DNA from: Oligella sp050920755
Lineage (GTDB): Bacteria > Pseudomonadota > Gammaproteobacteria > Burkholderiales > Burkholderiaceae_B
DNA length: 64,000 nucleotides
Direction of reading: 5' to 3'
NCBI RefSeq assembly: GCF_050920755.1
Contig: NZ_CP158480.1
Span: 1,860,001-1,924,000 of the forward strand
Under the pieces are notes generated by a model. That model searched no databases, was not told the origin of the DNA, and saw nothing but the letters and a program-made list of their open reading frames with translations. Shown piece by piece: positions 33,799 to 43,050 of the stretch; position 1 is the stretch's first letter; each line of letters starts with the position of its first letter. A program made the translations under genes and the position numbers.

Positions 33799-35214
33799 CT
33801 ATTCATCCGACTGAATATGCGCTTGCAGATAGGCTCGCACCTGCTCTACGTCATTATCCATCACTTGCAGATGCTGCGGCAAGCTCATAAGATTGGATAA
33901 ATGCTCAGGCAATGGCATTTCCACACCAATCGCCTCCCTAATCGTATCGGCAAATTTCAAAGGGAGTGCCGTTTCCAGTACCAACATCGGCACACCTTCA
34001 TGCAAGTTTTCAAGTGCCACTTTTACACCGTCAGCCGTATGCGGATCAATAATAATGCCACTCTCCTCATACACCGCTTTAATGGTATTTAAGCGATCCT
34101 GATGCGTACTGGTACCGGACAGAAAACCGAACTCGGGTTCGAAGCGATGCTTTTCTTCGGACAAATCAAAATAACCCTGAGCAGCCAACTCATCCCACAA
34201 CGCTTTCACCTTGGCACCGTCCTGATGCATTAAGTCATAGACAAAACGCTCAAAGTTAGAGGCCTTGGAAATATCCATGGACGGACTGGAGGTTTTATAG
34301 GTCTGCTCGGAGCTGCGCGGTCGATAAATACCGGTACGGAAAAACTCCTCGAGAACATTATTTTCATTGGTCGCTAAGACTAAACGCTTAATCGGTAAGC
34401 CCATTTGACGCGCAATATGACCGGCTAGAATATTACCGAAGTTACCGGTCGGCACCGTAATCGAAATACGCTGCGCACCGTCTTTGGTCGCTCTTAACCA
34501 AGCCCAGAAATAATAAACCACTTGCGCCACAATGCGGGCAAAATTAATGGAGTTCACCGCACCGAGGTGGTACTTTTCTTTAAATGCCAGATCATTAGCC
34601 AAAGCCTTAACGATATCCTGACAGTCATCAAAAACACCCTTGACCGAGATATTGTGAATATTTTCATCGTCTAAAGAGAACATCTGCGCACGTTGAAAAT
34701 CACTCATGCGTCCATAGGGTGAAAGCATAAAGACCTGCACCCCTTTTTTGCCGCGTAAAGCATACTCCGCCGCAGAACCGGTATCACCGGAGGTTGCACC
34801 CAAAATATTCAAGGTGGTATTGCGCTGCGCCAGCACGTACTCGAAGATATTACCGAGAAACTGCATGGCCATATCCTTAAAGGCAAGGGTTGGCCCCTCC
34901 GACAAGCCCACTAGCGTGATTTTGTTATTAATCCTTTTGAGCGGCACAATGTCTTCAGAGTTATAAACCGAGCTGTTGTATGTTTTTTCACAAAGCGCAC
35001 GCACATCACTTTTAGGAATGTCGGTAATAAACAGACTTAAAATCTCTGTGGCTAATTCGGCATAGCTGAGTCGGCGCCAAATCTCCAACGTCGCACTGTC
35101 AATGCGCGGAAGAATTGAAGGCATACTAAGACCACCATCAGGTGCCAAACCCTCTAAAAGAATATCGCTAAATTCAGTGGGGCTTAAACCGCCACGGGTT
35201 GAAACGTATTTCAT
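33799..35214 (-). CDS. thrC: Threonine synthase
   Basis: 471 residues, PLP-dependent, converting O-phosphohomoserine to threonine. The PLP lysine is K113 in GPTLAFKDMAMQ, and GATSGDTGSAAEYAL and SVPTGNFG-like TVPTGNFGNILAG motifs hold the cofactor. The start overlaps the hom stop by four bases. It is the long fold-type II form of Gram-negative bacteria. Confidence 0.97.
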   Translation of the reverse strand: MKYVSTRGGLSPTEFSDILLEGLAPDGGLSMPSILPRIDSATLEIWRRLSYAELATEILSLFITDIPKSDVRALCEKTYNSSVYNSEDIVPLKRINNKITLVGLSEGPTLAFKDMAMQFLGNIFEYVLAQRNTTLNILGATSGDTGSAAEYALRGKKGVQVFMLSPYGRMSDFQRAQMFSLDDENIHNISVKGVFDDCQDIVKALANDLAFKEKYHLGAVNSINFARIVAQVVYYFWAWLRATKDGAQRISITVPTGNFGNILAGHIARQMGLPIKRLVLATNENNVLEEFFRTGIYRPRSSEQTYKTSSPSMDISKASNFERFVYDLMHQDGAKVKALWDELAAQGYFDLSEEKHRFEPEFGFLSGTSTHQDRLNTIKAVYEESGIIIDPHTADGVKVALENLHEGVPMLVLETALPLKFADTIREAIGVEMPLPEHLSNLMSLPQHLQVMDNDVEQVRAYLQAHIQSDE

Positions 35215-36536
35215 TTCTCTAGTTGCTCCAAACGGATGCGGGTCACTTTAGAATGCACAAAAGGCATTTGTTCAATCTGGCCGATGGCCTTTTCAATATC
35301 GCCCTCTCTGCTCTTATGCGTCAAGAAGATAATGGTGGCTTTGCCGTCATTTACCTGCTCTTGAACCATGGAGTCGATGGAAATATTATCCTCGGCTAAA
35401 ACGCGCGTAATCTCAGCCATCACACCGGCACGGTCATCGACCAAGAGACGTAAATAGTAAGAAGTCTCCACATCATCAATGGATAAAATCGGATACTCCG
35501 CCAAAGCATCGGCTTGGAAAGCCAAATGCGGCACACGATTTTCCGGGTCGGTATGATGCATACGTGTCACATCGACTAAATCGGCGACAACCGCGGATGC
35601 TGTCGGCTCCGAGCCGGCACCGGGGCCATAGTAGAGGGTCTCACCGACCGCATCACCACGTACCAAGACGGCGTTCATCGAACCCTCGACATTCGCAATT
35701 AGCTCATTGCGCTTAACAAAGGCCGGGTGTACACGTAATTCAATCCCGTCTTTGCGATGCTTAGCCACTGCTAAGAGCTTAATGCGATAACCGAGATTAT
35801 GCGCATGAACAAAATCCTCTTGCGACAAATGGCTAATGCCCTCGATATAAACCTTATCGAATTGAATCTTAATACCGAAAGCAATTGAGGCCAACAACGT
35901 CAGTTTATGCGCCGCATCAACACCCTCAACATCAAAGGTCGGGTCGGCTTCAGCATAACCGAAGTCCTGCGCTTCCTGTAAGGCCGTCGCAAAATCCAAA
36001 TTACGACGACGCATCTCAGAAAGAATAAAGTTGGTGGTGCCGTTAATAATACCTGCGAGCCACTGAATACGGTTAGCCGTCAAGCCCTCACGGATAGATT
36101 TAATAATCGGAATCCCTCCGGCCACCGCCGCTTCAAAAGCAACCATCACACCCTTGGCACTGGCTTTTTCAAAGATCTCATTACCATGCAGTGCCAATAA
36201 GGCCTTATTTGCCGTCACCACATGCTTACCCTCATCAATGGCCGCTAAAATCAGCTCGCGGGCCAAGGTTGAACCGCCGATTAATTCAACCACAATATCA
36301 ATATCCGGATCGCGCACCAAGGCCATTAAGTCATTATCCACCTGTACATGACCCGGTACATCACTGATTTTAGAGGGGTTACGCGTCGCAATGCGAACAA
36401 TCTCAATACGGCAACCGGCACGACGCGCAATCTCGTCGGCATTGCGGTTAAGCACCGTCCAAGTGCCGCTACCGACAACACCGAAACCTAACAGACCTAC
36501 CTTAATCGGTTTTAAATCATTCACTGAATGCACCAT
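35211..36536 (-). CDS. hom: Homoserine dehydrogenase
   Basis: 441 residues, monofunctional. N-terminal NAD(P)-binding GFGVVGSGTW, catalytic domain with GIINGTTNFILSEM and DAAHKLTLLASIAFG, and a C-terminal ACT domain (YYLRLLVDDRAGVMAEI) for feedback by threonine. It overlaps alaC by 20 bases and thrC by four, indicating a tight alaC-hom-thrC operon. The aspartokinase gene is elsewhere. Confidence 0.97.
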   Translation of the reverse strand: MVHSVNDLKPIKVGLLGFGVVGSGTWTVLNRNADEIARRAGCRIEIVRIATRNPSKISDVPGHVQVDNDLMALVRDPDIDIVVELIGGSTLARELILAAIDEGKHVVTANKALLALHGNEIFEKASAKGVMVAFEAAVAGGIPIIKSIREGLTANRIQWLAGIINGTTNFILSEMRRRNLDFATALQEAQDFGYAEADPTFDVEGVDAAHKLTLLASIAFGIKIQFDKVYIEGISHLSQEDFVHAHNLGYRIKLLAVAKHRKDGIELRVHPAFVKRNELIANVEGSMNAVLVRGDAVGETLYYGPGAGSEPTASAVVADLVDVTRMHHTDPENRVPHLAFQADALAEYPILSIDDVETSYYLRLLVDDRAGVMAEITRVLAEDNISIDSMVQEQVNDGKATIIFLTHKSREGDIEKAIGQIEQMPFVHSKVTRIRLEQLEK

Positions 36537-37704
36537 CCTTTTTAAACATATCTCTAATGCCTCTTACCGCTTGGCGAATACGCTGCTCGTTTTCAATTAA
36601 AGCAAAGCGTACGTAATTATCACCGTGCTCACCGAAACCGATGCCCGGCGATACTGCAACTTTGGCTTCTGCCAAGAGCTTTTTAGAAAACTCCAGCGAA
36701 CCCATTAACTTGTAGAACTCAGGGATCTCAGCCCAGATATACATTGAGGCCTTAGGTATCTCGACCATCCAGCCAATTTCGTGTAAGCCCTTGGCTAAAA
36801 CATCACGACGCTTTTGGTAAATTGCCACCTGCTCGGCCACCGAATCCTGCGGACCGTCTAAGGCTGCAATCGCTGCCACCTGAATCGGCGTAAACATGCC
36901 GTAGTCATGATAGCTCTTAATTCTGGCGAGAGCATTAACCACCTCTTCATTACCCACCATAAAGCCAACGCGCCAACCGGCCATATTATAACTTTTACTG
37001 AGGGTAAAAAACTCAACCGCTACGTCTTTTGCGCCCGGTACTTGCATAATAGAAGGAGCTACATAACCGTCGAAATTCATATCGGCATAGGCTAAGTCAT
37101 GCACCACAATCATATTGTGCTCTTTAGCAAGGGCCACAATACGTTCGAAAAACTCTAAATCCACACACTGTGCGGTAGGATTGCTGGGGAAGCCGATAAT
37201 CAGCATCTTAGGCTTAGGAATACACTCGCTCACCGCCTTTTGAATCTCGGCAAAAAAATCACCGCCCGGAATCATCGGCACCGAGCGTACATTTGCTCCC
37301 GCAATCACGGCACCGTAAATATGAATAGGATAGCTTGGATTAGGAACTAAGACCGTATCGCCCTCGGCTAAGGTAGCCAACATCAAATGCGCTAAACCCT
37401 CTTTAGAACCGATGGTGACAATAGTTTCAGTCTCCGGATTTAATTGCACCTGATAACGGCGTTCATACCAGTCCGCAATCGATTTTCTCAGTCTTAAAAT
37501 CCCCTTGGACACGGAATAGCCGTGTGTATGAGGCTTTTGCGCGGATTCAATGAGCTTATCCACAATATGCTGTGGGGTCGGACCATCCGGGTTACCCATC
37601 GACAGATCGATAATATCCTCACCACGACGACGTGCCGCCATCTTAAGCTCGCCGGTGATATTAAACACATAAGGGGGTAAACGCTCTATACGCGGAAAAG
37701 ATCT
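36517..37704 (-). CDS. alaC: Alanine aminotransferase AlaC-type
   Basis: 395 residues from the ATG at 37704 (MRSFPRIERLPPYVFNI), which follows GGTGGAG. The longer frame to 37725 lacks a ribosome site. Fold-type I aminotransferase with PLP lysine in FFTLSKSYNMAGWRVGF. Known AlaC enzymes make alanine from pyruvate and glutamate. Its place before hom and thrC is conserved in many proteobacteria. Confidence 0.92.
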   Translation of the reverse strand, partial: RSFPRIERLPPYVFNITGELKMAARRRGEDIIDLSMGNPDGPTPQHIVDKLIESAQKPHTHGYSVSKGILRLRKSIADWYERRYQVQLNPETETIVTIGSKEGLAHLMLATLAEGDTVLVPNPSYPIHIYGAVIAGANVRSVPMIPGGDFFAEIQKAVSECIPKPKMLIIGFPSNPTAQCVDLEFFERIVALAKEHNMIVVHDLAYADMNFDGYVAPSIMQVPGAKDVAVEFFTLSKSYNMAGWRVGFMVGNEEVVNALARIKSYHDYGMFTPIQVAAIAALDGPQDSVAEQVAIYQKRRDVLAKGLHEIGWMVEIPKASMYIWAEIPEFYKLMGSLEFSKKLLAEAKVAVSPGIGFGEHGDNYVRFALIENEQRIRQAVRGIRDMFKKDGAFSE

Positions 37705-37894
37705 CATAACTCCACCACAAATCACTAATTATAATAAAGGATTGACAAACTCTTTAATCTATCCTATCTGTGATGAGTGAGCAATTAATTTAGCAAAAAC
37801 GGCAAATTTTCCATACTAAAGATGCGGTATCGACTATTTAATTTCATTAACATGTCACAATTGAACTCTAAGATTGGAAAAAAAAGGAGATATT

Positions 37895-38341
37895 GTGGAA
37901 CTTCAGTTGCAATCAAGAACCCCCGCAAATACCGTAACCGGCTATGGTGATGATTATATTGAAATTAATGAACAGAAATTTCACCGGCCTATTTTCTTCC
38001 GCCCCGAGGGCCCGGTCAGTACTTGGCAGGTAGCAGGTCTTAAGGATATCACACAAGCCTCACTGATTGAAGCGGCCGGTTTAATCAAAAAAGAGCAGGA
38101 CCCCTTTGCTTTTCTGGATGAAGACGGTGGTCGCCCCCGCTATGATAATGCCCCCGAAATCGTCATCATCGGCACCGGTCAAAAGCAACGTTTTCTGCCA
38201 CATGAGGTTTTGCAACCGCTCTTAGCTGAAGGGATCGGTGTAGAGTGCATGGATACTCGTGCCGCTGCACGCACTTACAATGTACTGATGAATGAAAATC
38301 GCATTGTGGTTGCAGCACTCTTATTAGATGGGTTAGATTAA
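37895..38341 (+). CDS. Mth938-domain protein (NDUFAF3-like)
   Basis: The GTG at 37895 (reading MELQLQSRTPAN) follows AAAAGGAGA at five bases, so it is preferred over the TTG at 37874. 148 residues of the Mth938/DUF498 family: YGDDYIEINEQKFHRPIFF, PEIVIIGTGQKQRFL and MDTRAAARTYNVLMNENR are all typical. Homologues are implicated in respiratory complex I assembly. It lies divergently from alaC. The N-terminus is the strongest uncertainty. Confidence 0.85.
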   Translation: MELQLQSRTPANTVTGYGDDYIEINEQKFHRPIFFRPEGPVSTWQVAGLKDITQASLIEAAGLIKKEQDPFAFLDEDGGRPRYDNAPEIVIIGTGQKQRFLPHEVLQPLLAEGIGVECMDTRAAARTYNVLMNENRIVVAALLLDGLD

Positions 38342-38397
38342 TCCTTCCTACGCAACAATTTCCGTATCAGCGGATAGTTATTTAAGGAAATATGACA

Positions 38398-38868
38398 ATG
38401 AGCAACACGGTAGAACTCGATAAAAAGGTCGATGACTTTAGCGCAGAAACTAATGAAGGCACTATTCGCCTCAAGGACTTTGCCGGTAAGTACTTAGTAC
38501 TTTATTTTTACCCTAAGGACAATACTCCCGGCTGCACAAATGAGTCTAAAGACTTTCGTGACCACTATGAGGCTTTTACCTCATTAAATGCCGAAGTCGT
38601 CGGCGTGTCACGCGATTCTTTAAAATCACATGAAAACTTTATTAATAAACACGAATTACCTTTTGAATTAATTGCAGATACCGAAGAAATGCTATGCCGA
38701 CAATTCGATGTTATTAAGGACAAAAATATGTTCGGTAAAATCGGCCGCGGCATTGAGCGCAGCACCTTCTTAATTAATCCCAAAGGCGTATTAATTGCCG
38801 AATGGCGCAAGGTTAAAGTGGCAGGTCATGTAGAAGAGGTTCTACAAACACTGAAAGCATCGCAATAA
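38398..38868 (+). CDS. bcp: Peroxiredoxin of the Bcp/PrxQ type
   Basis: 156 residues from the ATG at 38398. ATG 38392 is also possible, but its spacing to AAGGAA is only three bases. Thiol peroxidase: active-site FYPKDNTPGCTNES with peroxidatic cysteine. The usual second cysteine five residues on (C-x4-C in atypical 2-Cys PrxQ) is absent, making it a 1-Cys type. RSTFLINPKG is conserved. It reduces hydroperoxides in the cytoplasm. Confidence 0.92.
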   Translation: MSNTVELDKKVDDFSAETNEGTIRLKDFAGKYLVLYFYPKDNTPGCTNESKDFRDHYEAFTSLNAEVVGVSRDSLKSHENFINKHELPFELIADTEEMLCRQFDVIKDKNMFGKIGRGIERSTFLINPKGVLIAEWRKVKVAGHVEEVLQTLKASQ

Positions 38869-38922
38869 GCAGCAAATTTACTGCCCTTTTATCCTTTTAT
38901 GTTAATTTTTGGTAGATAAACT

Positions 38923-40671
38923 ATGGCTCTTCCTAAACCCCCTCTTAAACCGGCTACTCGTCTTGATATGAGTGATATTCCAACGCCAAAAGTTCGTCGC
39001 GCCACAAAAAAAGCGGCGAAAAAAGCGACTTCTGTCGTGCCGGAGGCGGCAATTGATCAAGCATTGATTGGGGAGGATCATAGTAGCCCCTTAAGCGCCA
39101 CAGCAAGCAAAGCAGCCACTGCCAAAGCACAAACGCAAGCAGCAGCCGATAGCGTCGCAAAAGCGACATCCGAGGCGCAGCAAACAGCCGCTATACCCAG
39201 CAAAGTCGCTGTCAGAAAAGCCGGCAAGAGCACTAAAAGCAGCACGCCTCAGAAGCACAGTAAAACGGCTGCCGTACCACGCAGCGAGGGGCATAAGCTC
39301 TTTATTTTAGATACCAATGTGTTGTTACACGATCCGACCTGCTTATTCCGCTTTGAAGAGCATGATATTTTCTTGCCGATGATGGCGTTAGAAGAGCTGG
39401 ATCACAACAAAAAGGGCCTAACCGAGGTAGCGCGTAATGCCCGTCAGGTAAGCCGCACCTTGGACTCCCTAGTCGCCGATCACGAAGACCTGAGTCAAGG
39501 CATACCGCTTAACAGCCTCGGCAATAAGGAGGCGACCGGCCAGCTCTTTTTTGAAACACAGAAATTTGAGCAATTATATCAGCAGGAATTAGCCGCCGAT
39601 AAACCGGATAATATCATCCTAAATGTAGTGCAAAGTCTTAAGCAAACTGAAACACAGCGTGAGGTGATTTTAGTTTCTAAAGACATTAATATGCGCCTTA
39701 AGGCCAAAGCACTCGGCTTGGCTTCCGAGGATTACTTAAACGATCACTCGCTTGAAGATTCCGATCTGGTTTATGACGGCGTATTGCAACTGCCGGACGA
39801 CTTTTGGCAGCGTCACGGCAAGGATATGGAGTCGTGGATACAGGGCGGCACCACCTTTTATAAAATCAAAGGTCCCTTATGCGCCGACTTTTTAGTCAAT
39901 CAATTTGTTTATCTGGAAGGTGATACACCCCTTTATGCGCAGGTTAAAGAGGTGGCCGGTAAAACTGCGGTACTTGCCACGTTACGTGATTACACCCATA
40001 AGAAAAACAATGTTTGGGGCGTAACAGCACGCAATCGCGAACAAAACTTCGCCCTCAATCTTTTAATGAGCCCGGAGGTGGACTTTGTGTCACTACTCGG
40101 TCAGGCAGGTACCGGTAAAACGCTGCTGGCTTTAGCCGCAGGGCTTACTCAGGTCTTGGAAACCAAGCGCTATACTGAAATCATTATGACCCGTGTGACC
40201 GTTCCTGTGGGTGAGGATATCGGTTTCCTACCCGGCACGGAGGAAGAAAAAATGCAGCCTTGGATGGGTGCTTTAGAGGATAACCTCGAGTTCCTGCATT
40301 CCGGTAACAATAGTGAAAATCTGCAGGAATGGGACAGAAGTGCCAGTAAGGAGCTAATCCATTCACATATTAAAGTGCGTTCTTTAAACTTTATGCGCGG
40401 ACGCACTTTTTTAAATAAATTCGTGATTATCGATGAGGCTCAAAACCTCACGCCTAAACAAATGAAGACCCTCATTACGCGTGCCGGACCGGGTACAAAA
40501 ATCATTTGCTTAGGGAATATTGCGCAAATTGATACGCCGTACCTCACTGAGGGCAGCTCCGGCCTGACTTATGTGGTGGACCGCTTTAAAAGCTGGCCCC
40601 ATTCCGGCCATGTGACCTTACAAAAAGGTGAACGATCCCGACTGGCAGATTATGCGTCAGACGTACTGTAA
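38923..40671 (+). CDS. PIN-PhoH family ATPase (YlaK-like) with Ala/Lys-rich N-tail
   Basis: 582 residues. Residues 1-120 form a low-complexity Ala/Lys/Thr tail resembling a histone-like DNA/RNA-binding region (RRATKKAAKKATS; ASKAATAKAQTQA). A PIN nuclease domain (LFILDTNVLLHD, acidic D128-D130 region) starts near residue 125. A PhoH ATPase follows from about 350, with Walker A GQAGTGKTLLALAAG and Walker B KFVIIDEAQNLTP. PIN-PhoH proteins are proposed RNA helicase-ribonucleases. The tail is an addition to the usual ~450-residue architecture. Confidence 0.9.
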   Translation: MALPKPPLKPATRLDMSDIPTPKVRRATKKAAKKATSVVPEAAIDQALIGEDHSSPLSATASKAATAKAQTQAAADSVAKATSEAQQTAAIPSKVAVRKAGKSTKSSTPQKHSKTAAVPRSEGHKLFILDTNVLLHDPTCLFRFEEHDIFLPMMALEELDHNKKGLTEVARNARQVSRTLDSLVADHEDLSQGIPLNSLGNKEATGQLFFETQKFEQLYQQELAADKPDNIILNVVQSLKQTETQREVILVSKDINMRLKAKALGLASEDYLNDHSLEDSDLVYDGVLQLPDDFWQRHGKDMESWIQGGTTFYKIKGPLCADFLVNQFVYLEGDTPLYAQVKEVAGKTAVLATLRDYTHKKNNVWGVTARNREQNFALNLLMSPEVDFVSLLGQAGTGKTLLALAAGLTQVLETKRYTEIIMTRVTVPVGEDIGFLPGTEEEKMQPWMGALEDNLEFLHSGNNSENLQEWDRSASKELIHSHIKVRSLNFMRGRTFLNKFVIIDEAQNLTPKQMKTLITRAGPGTKIICLGNIAQIDTPYLTEGSSGLTYVVDRFKSWPHSGHVTLQKGERSRLADYASDVL

Positions 40672-40737
40672 AACTGAATCGTTGCCGCCAATCAAGTGCT
40701 AAGCTATAGGATTCTAAATTTAATAAGTCCGATAGCA

Positions 40738-41742
40738 ATGCACTTTAACCTTAAACGATTAGTTCCGGATCAGTTCACAATCTTTCTGACCATTGTTGTG
40801 ATTATCGCTACTATCTTGCCGGCGCACGATCAAGGCGAGGTAGTAGTCGATTGGGCCAGTAAATTAGCCATTGGACTGCTGTTTTTCTTACATGGTGCGC
40901 GTCTGTCAAGACAGGCGATTTATCAAGGCATTATGCATTGGCGCATCCATATCGTGATTTTCTGTATCACTTTTGTGGTGTTCCCGCTGATCGGCATCCT
41001 GCTGCGTCCACTGCTTGAACCCTTAATGACGCCCACTCTGTATCTGGGCTTTTTATATCTGTGCATGCTACCCGGCACGGTGCAATCGGCGATTGCCTTT
41101 ACTTCCATGGCACGCGGTAACTTAGCCGCCGCCATCTGTAATGCTTCTGCTTCCAGTATTGTGGGAATTTTCGTAACACCTATGTTGGTGGCATTGGTCT
41201 TGACTGATTTTAGCGATCAGGTACCGAGCATTAATTTAATGTCGGTAGTTAAAATCATTTTCCAATTATTTGTACCCTTTTCTATCGGTCACCTCTTGCG
41301 CCCTTATTTGGGTGAGTTTTTACTGAAAAATAAGCTCTTGGTAAAAATAGTCGATCAGGGTTCGATTTTACTGGTGGTCTATGCGGCCTTCTCGCACGCG
41401 GTCAATGAGGGTTTATGGCATCAAACACCGATATCCGCACTGATTGCGGTCTTTCTTGTGAGTGCTTTGATATTAGCCCTAAGCTTGGGGGCAAGTCATT
41501 TAATCGGCAAGAGCTTAGGCTTTAACCTACCTGACCGGATTACCATTCTCTTTTGCGGTTCAAAAAAGAGTCTCGCCAGTGGTTTACCCATGGCACAAAT
41601 TATTTTCGCCGGCATGCCGATTGGGGCGATTGTTCTACCACTGATGATCTTTCACCAACTACAACTGATGGTTTGTGCCGTGATTGCGACCCGCTTAGGT
41701 AAACGGCCACTCAGCCCGGAGGAAGAAGCGGCTGAGGCTTAA
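40738..41742 (+). CDS. Bile-acid:sodium symporter-like transporter (SLC10A7/YfeH type)
   Basis: About 334 residues from the ATG at 40738 (MHFNLKRLVPDQFTIF); 40696 is a longer alternative without better support. Ten hydrophobic helices and the family landmarks LPGTVQSAIAFTSMARGN and CGSKKSLASGLPMA. The SLC10A7-like branch is widespread in bacteria with unclear substrates. A bidirectional terminator follows. Confidence 0.87.
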   Translation: MHFNLKRLVPDQFTIFLTIVVIIATILPAHDQGEVVVDWASKLAIGLLFFLHGARLSRQAIYQGIMHWRIHIVIFCITFVVFPLIGILLRPLLEPLMTPTLYLGFLYLCMLPGTVQSAIAFTSMARGNLAAAICNASASSIVGIFVTPMLVALVLTDFSDQVPSINLMSVVKIIFQLFVPFSIGHLLRPYLGEFLLKNKLLVKIVDQGSILLVVYAAFSHAVNEGLWHQTPISALIAVFLVSALILALSLGASHLIGKSLGFNLPDRITILFCGSKKSLASGLPMAQIIFAGMPIGAIVLPLMIFHQLQLMVCAVIATRLGKRPLSPEEEAAEA

Positions 41743-41761
41743 ATTGAGCGATATCTGTATC

Positions 41762-41790
41762 AAGGGGGAGTTTTACACTCCCCTTTTGAT
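41762..41790. terminator. Bidirectional terminator
   Basis: AAGGGGGAG (41763-41770 region) pairs with CTCCCCTT (41778-41785) around TTTTACA, with T on the plus side. It lies between two convergent genes. Confidence 0.8.
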
Positions 41791-41795
41791 TTAAC

Positions 41796-42461
41796 TTATC
41801 GACCTGCCGAGGCCTGCACCTCTTTTAAAATTCTTAAAGGAATGCAGGTTTCCAGCCGCACCCGCATTTGAGTAATCAAAGCAGGATCCAGTGAATCCTC
41901 GATGCCTTGCAACAAATCAATGGTCGCATCACCCTCCAGATTCTGAATAGCCAGTTGCGCAATATGACTATGCTTAGCATCCACCTCGGCATCCTTGGCC
42001 GCATGGAATAAATGTAATGTCTGATCCAATGAGATCGGCCTATCCGGCAAGGTGATAAAACGTGCACCAAAGCTGATCAAACGACCGGCAACAGGCTGCT
42101 CAAGCTTAGCCAATTCTAAAACCAAAGCCCCTAAAGTACCCACACCCACCAGCGCTGTCGCCGCCGGTTCAACCTGATACTGACGCTGTTTGGCCGAGAT
42201 AAAATCCAACCACTGCGGCTGTATACGCTCTAACCACGCATGCGCTTCCGCTTCAGACTGTCCCGCTTGCAACGCATGCTCATCTGCCAGACTGATATTT
42301 AATAAAGCGGCCGATGGAAAGCGTGCCGACAGCACCTTTAACACTTCATCGGCAGCCGCAATATCTTCAGCTCGGGCTGAACGCGTCAAGACCATAAATA
42401 ATTGCGCCACAGCGGGCTGCGCTTTAGGCAAGTAAGTCTTATTAATAATAAATTGTGCCAT
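41796..42461 (-). CDS. YpfH-like alpha/beta-hydrolase without catalytic serine
   Basis: 221 residues aligning over the full length with the YpfH carboxylesterase/lysophospholipase family. The shared regions include GRLISFGARFITLPD, the HLFHAAKDAEVD segment and a C-terminal DATIDLLQGIEDSLDPALI. The usual nucleophile elbow GFSQG is replaced by GVGTLG (residues 106-111). The oxyanion-side HG is lost (LFMVLTRSA), and the catalytic His region reads GIEDSLD. The active site therefore looks dead. It may be a binding or regulatory homologue. Confidence 0.7.
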   Translation of the reverse strand: MAQFIINKTYLPKAQPAVAQLFMVLTRSARAEDIAAADEVLKVLSARFPSAALLNISLADEHALQAGQSEAEAHAWLERIQPQWLDFISAKQRQYQVEPAATALVGVGTLGALVLELAKLEQPVAGRLISFGARFITLPDRPISLDQTLHLFHAAKDAEVDAKHSHIAQLAIQNLEGDATIDLLQGIEDSLDPALITQMRVRLETCIPLRILKEVQASAGR

Positions 42462-42560
42462 TGGCTTAAATCCAATCCTTCAGTGATTATATTTTTCAAT
42501 CTCAAGCGTAATATAATAAAGGCATTCAATGAAAATTCAACCAATCATTTAGGATAAATA

Positions 42561-43022
42561 ATGTCTGAAAGTTTAAAAGATAAAATTTCCAATGCCACTA
42601 AAGACGCCATGCGAGCCCGTGATTCAGCGCGCTTAGGTACCTTACGTTTATTACAGGCAGCCATTAAGCAACGCGAGGTTGATGAGCGTATCGATCTGGG
42701 TGATGATGATATTATCAGCATTATCGATAAGCAGATTAAGCAGCGTCGTGAATCGATTCAGGCCTATGAAAAGGCCGGTCGTGCAGACACGGCTGCCGCC
42801 GAACAAGCGGAAATCGATGTGTTAAGCGAGTTTATGCCGGCGCAAGCGGATGCCGCAGAAATCAATGCCTTAATTGATGAGGTTTTAGCTCAGTTAAGTG
42901 CTGAGGGTGTGAGTGGCGGTGCCGCCATGGGTAAGGCCATGGGTCTGATTAAGCCGAAGCTCGCCGGTCGTGCCGATATGTCTGAGGTATCTAAAACCCT
43001 CCGCCAAAAGCTCAACCCTTAA
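42561..43022 (+). CDS. yqeY: GatB/YqeY-domain protein
   Basis: 153 residues: an N-terminal helical bundle (LKDKISNATKDAMRARDSARLGTLRLL) and a C-terminal GatB tail-like domain (GAAMGKAMGLIKPKLAGRADMSEVSKTLRQKL). Thought to bind tRNA. The genomic neighbour differs from the usual rpsU-dnaG position. Confidence 0.93.
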   Translation: MSESLKDKISNATKDAMRARDSARLGTLRLLQAAIKQREVDERIDLGDDDIISIIDKQIKQRRESIQAYEKAGRADTAAAEQAEIDVLSEFMPAQADAAEINALIDEVLAQLSAEGVSGGAAMGKAMGLIKPKLAGRADMSEVSKTLRQKLNP

Positions 43023-43050
43023 TTCACATCAGCGGTAGAGTTTGTAGCCG

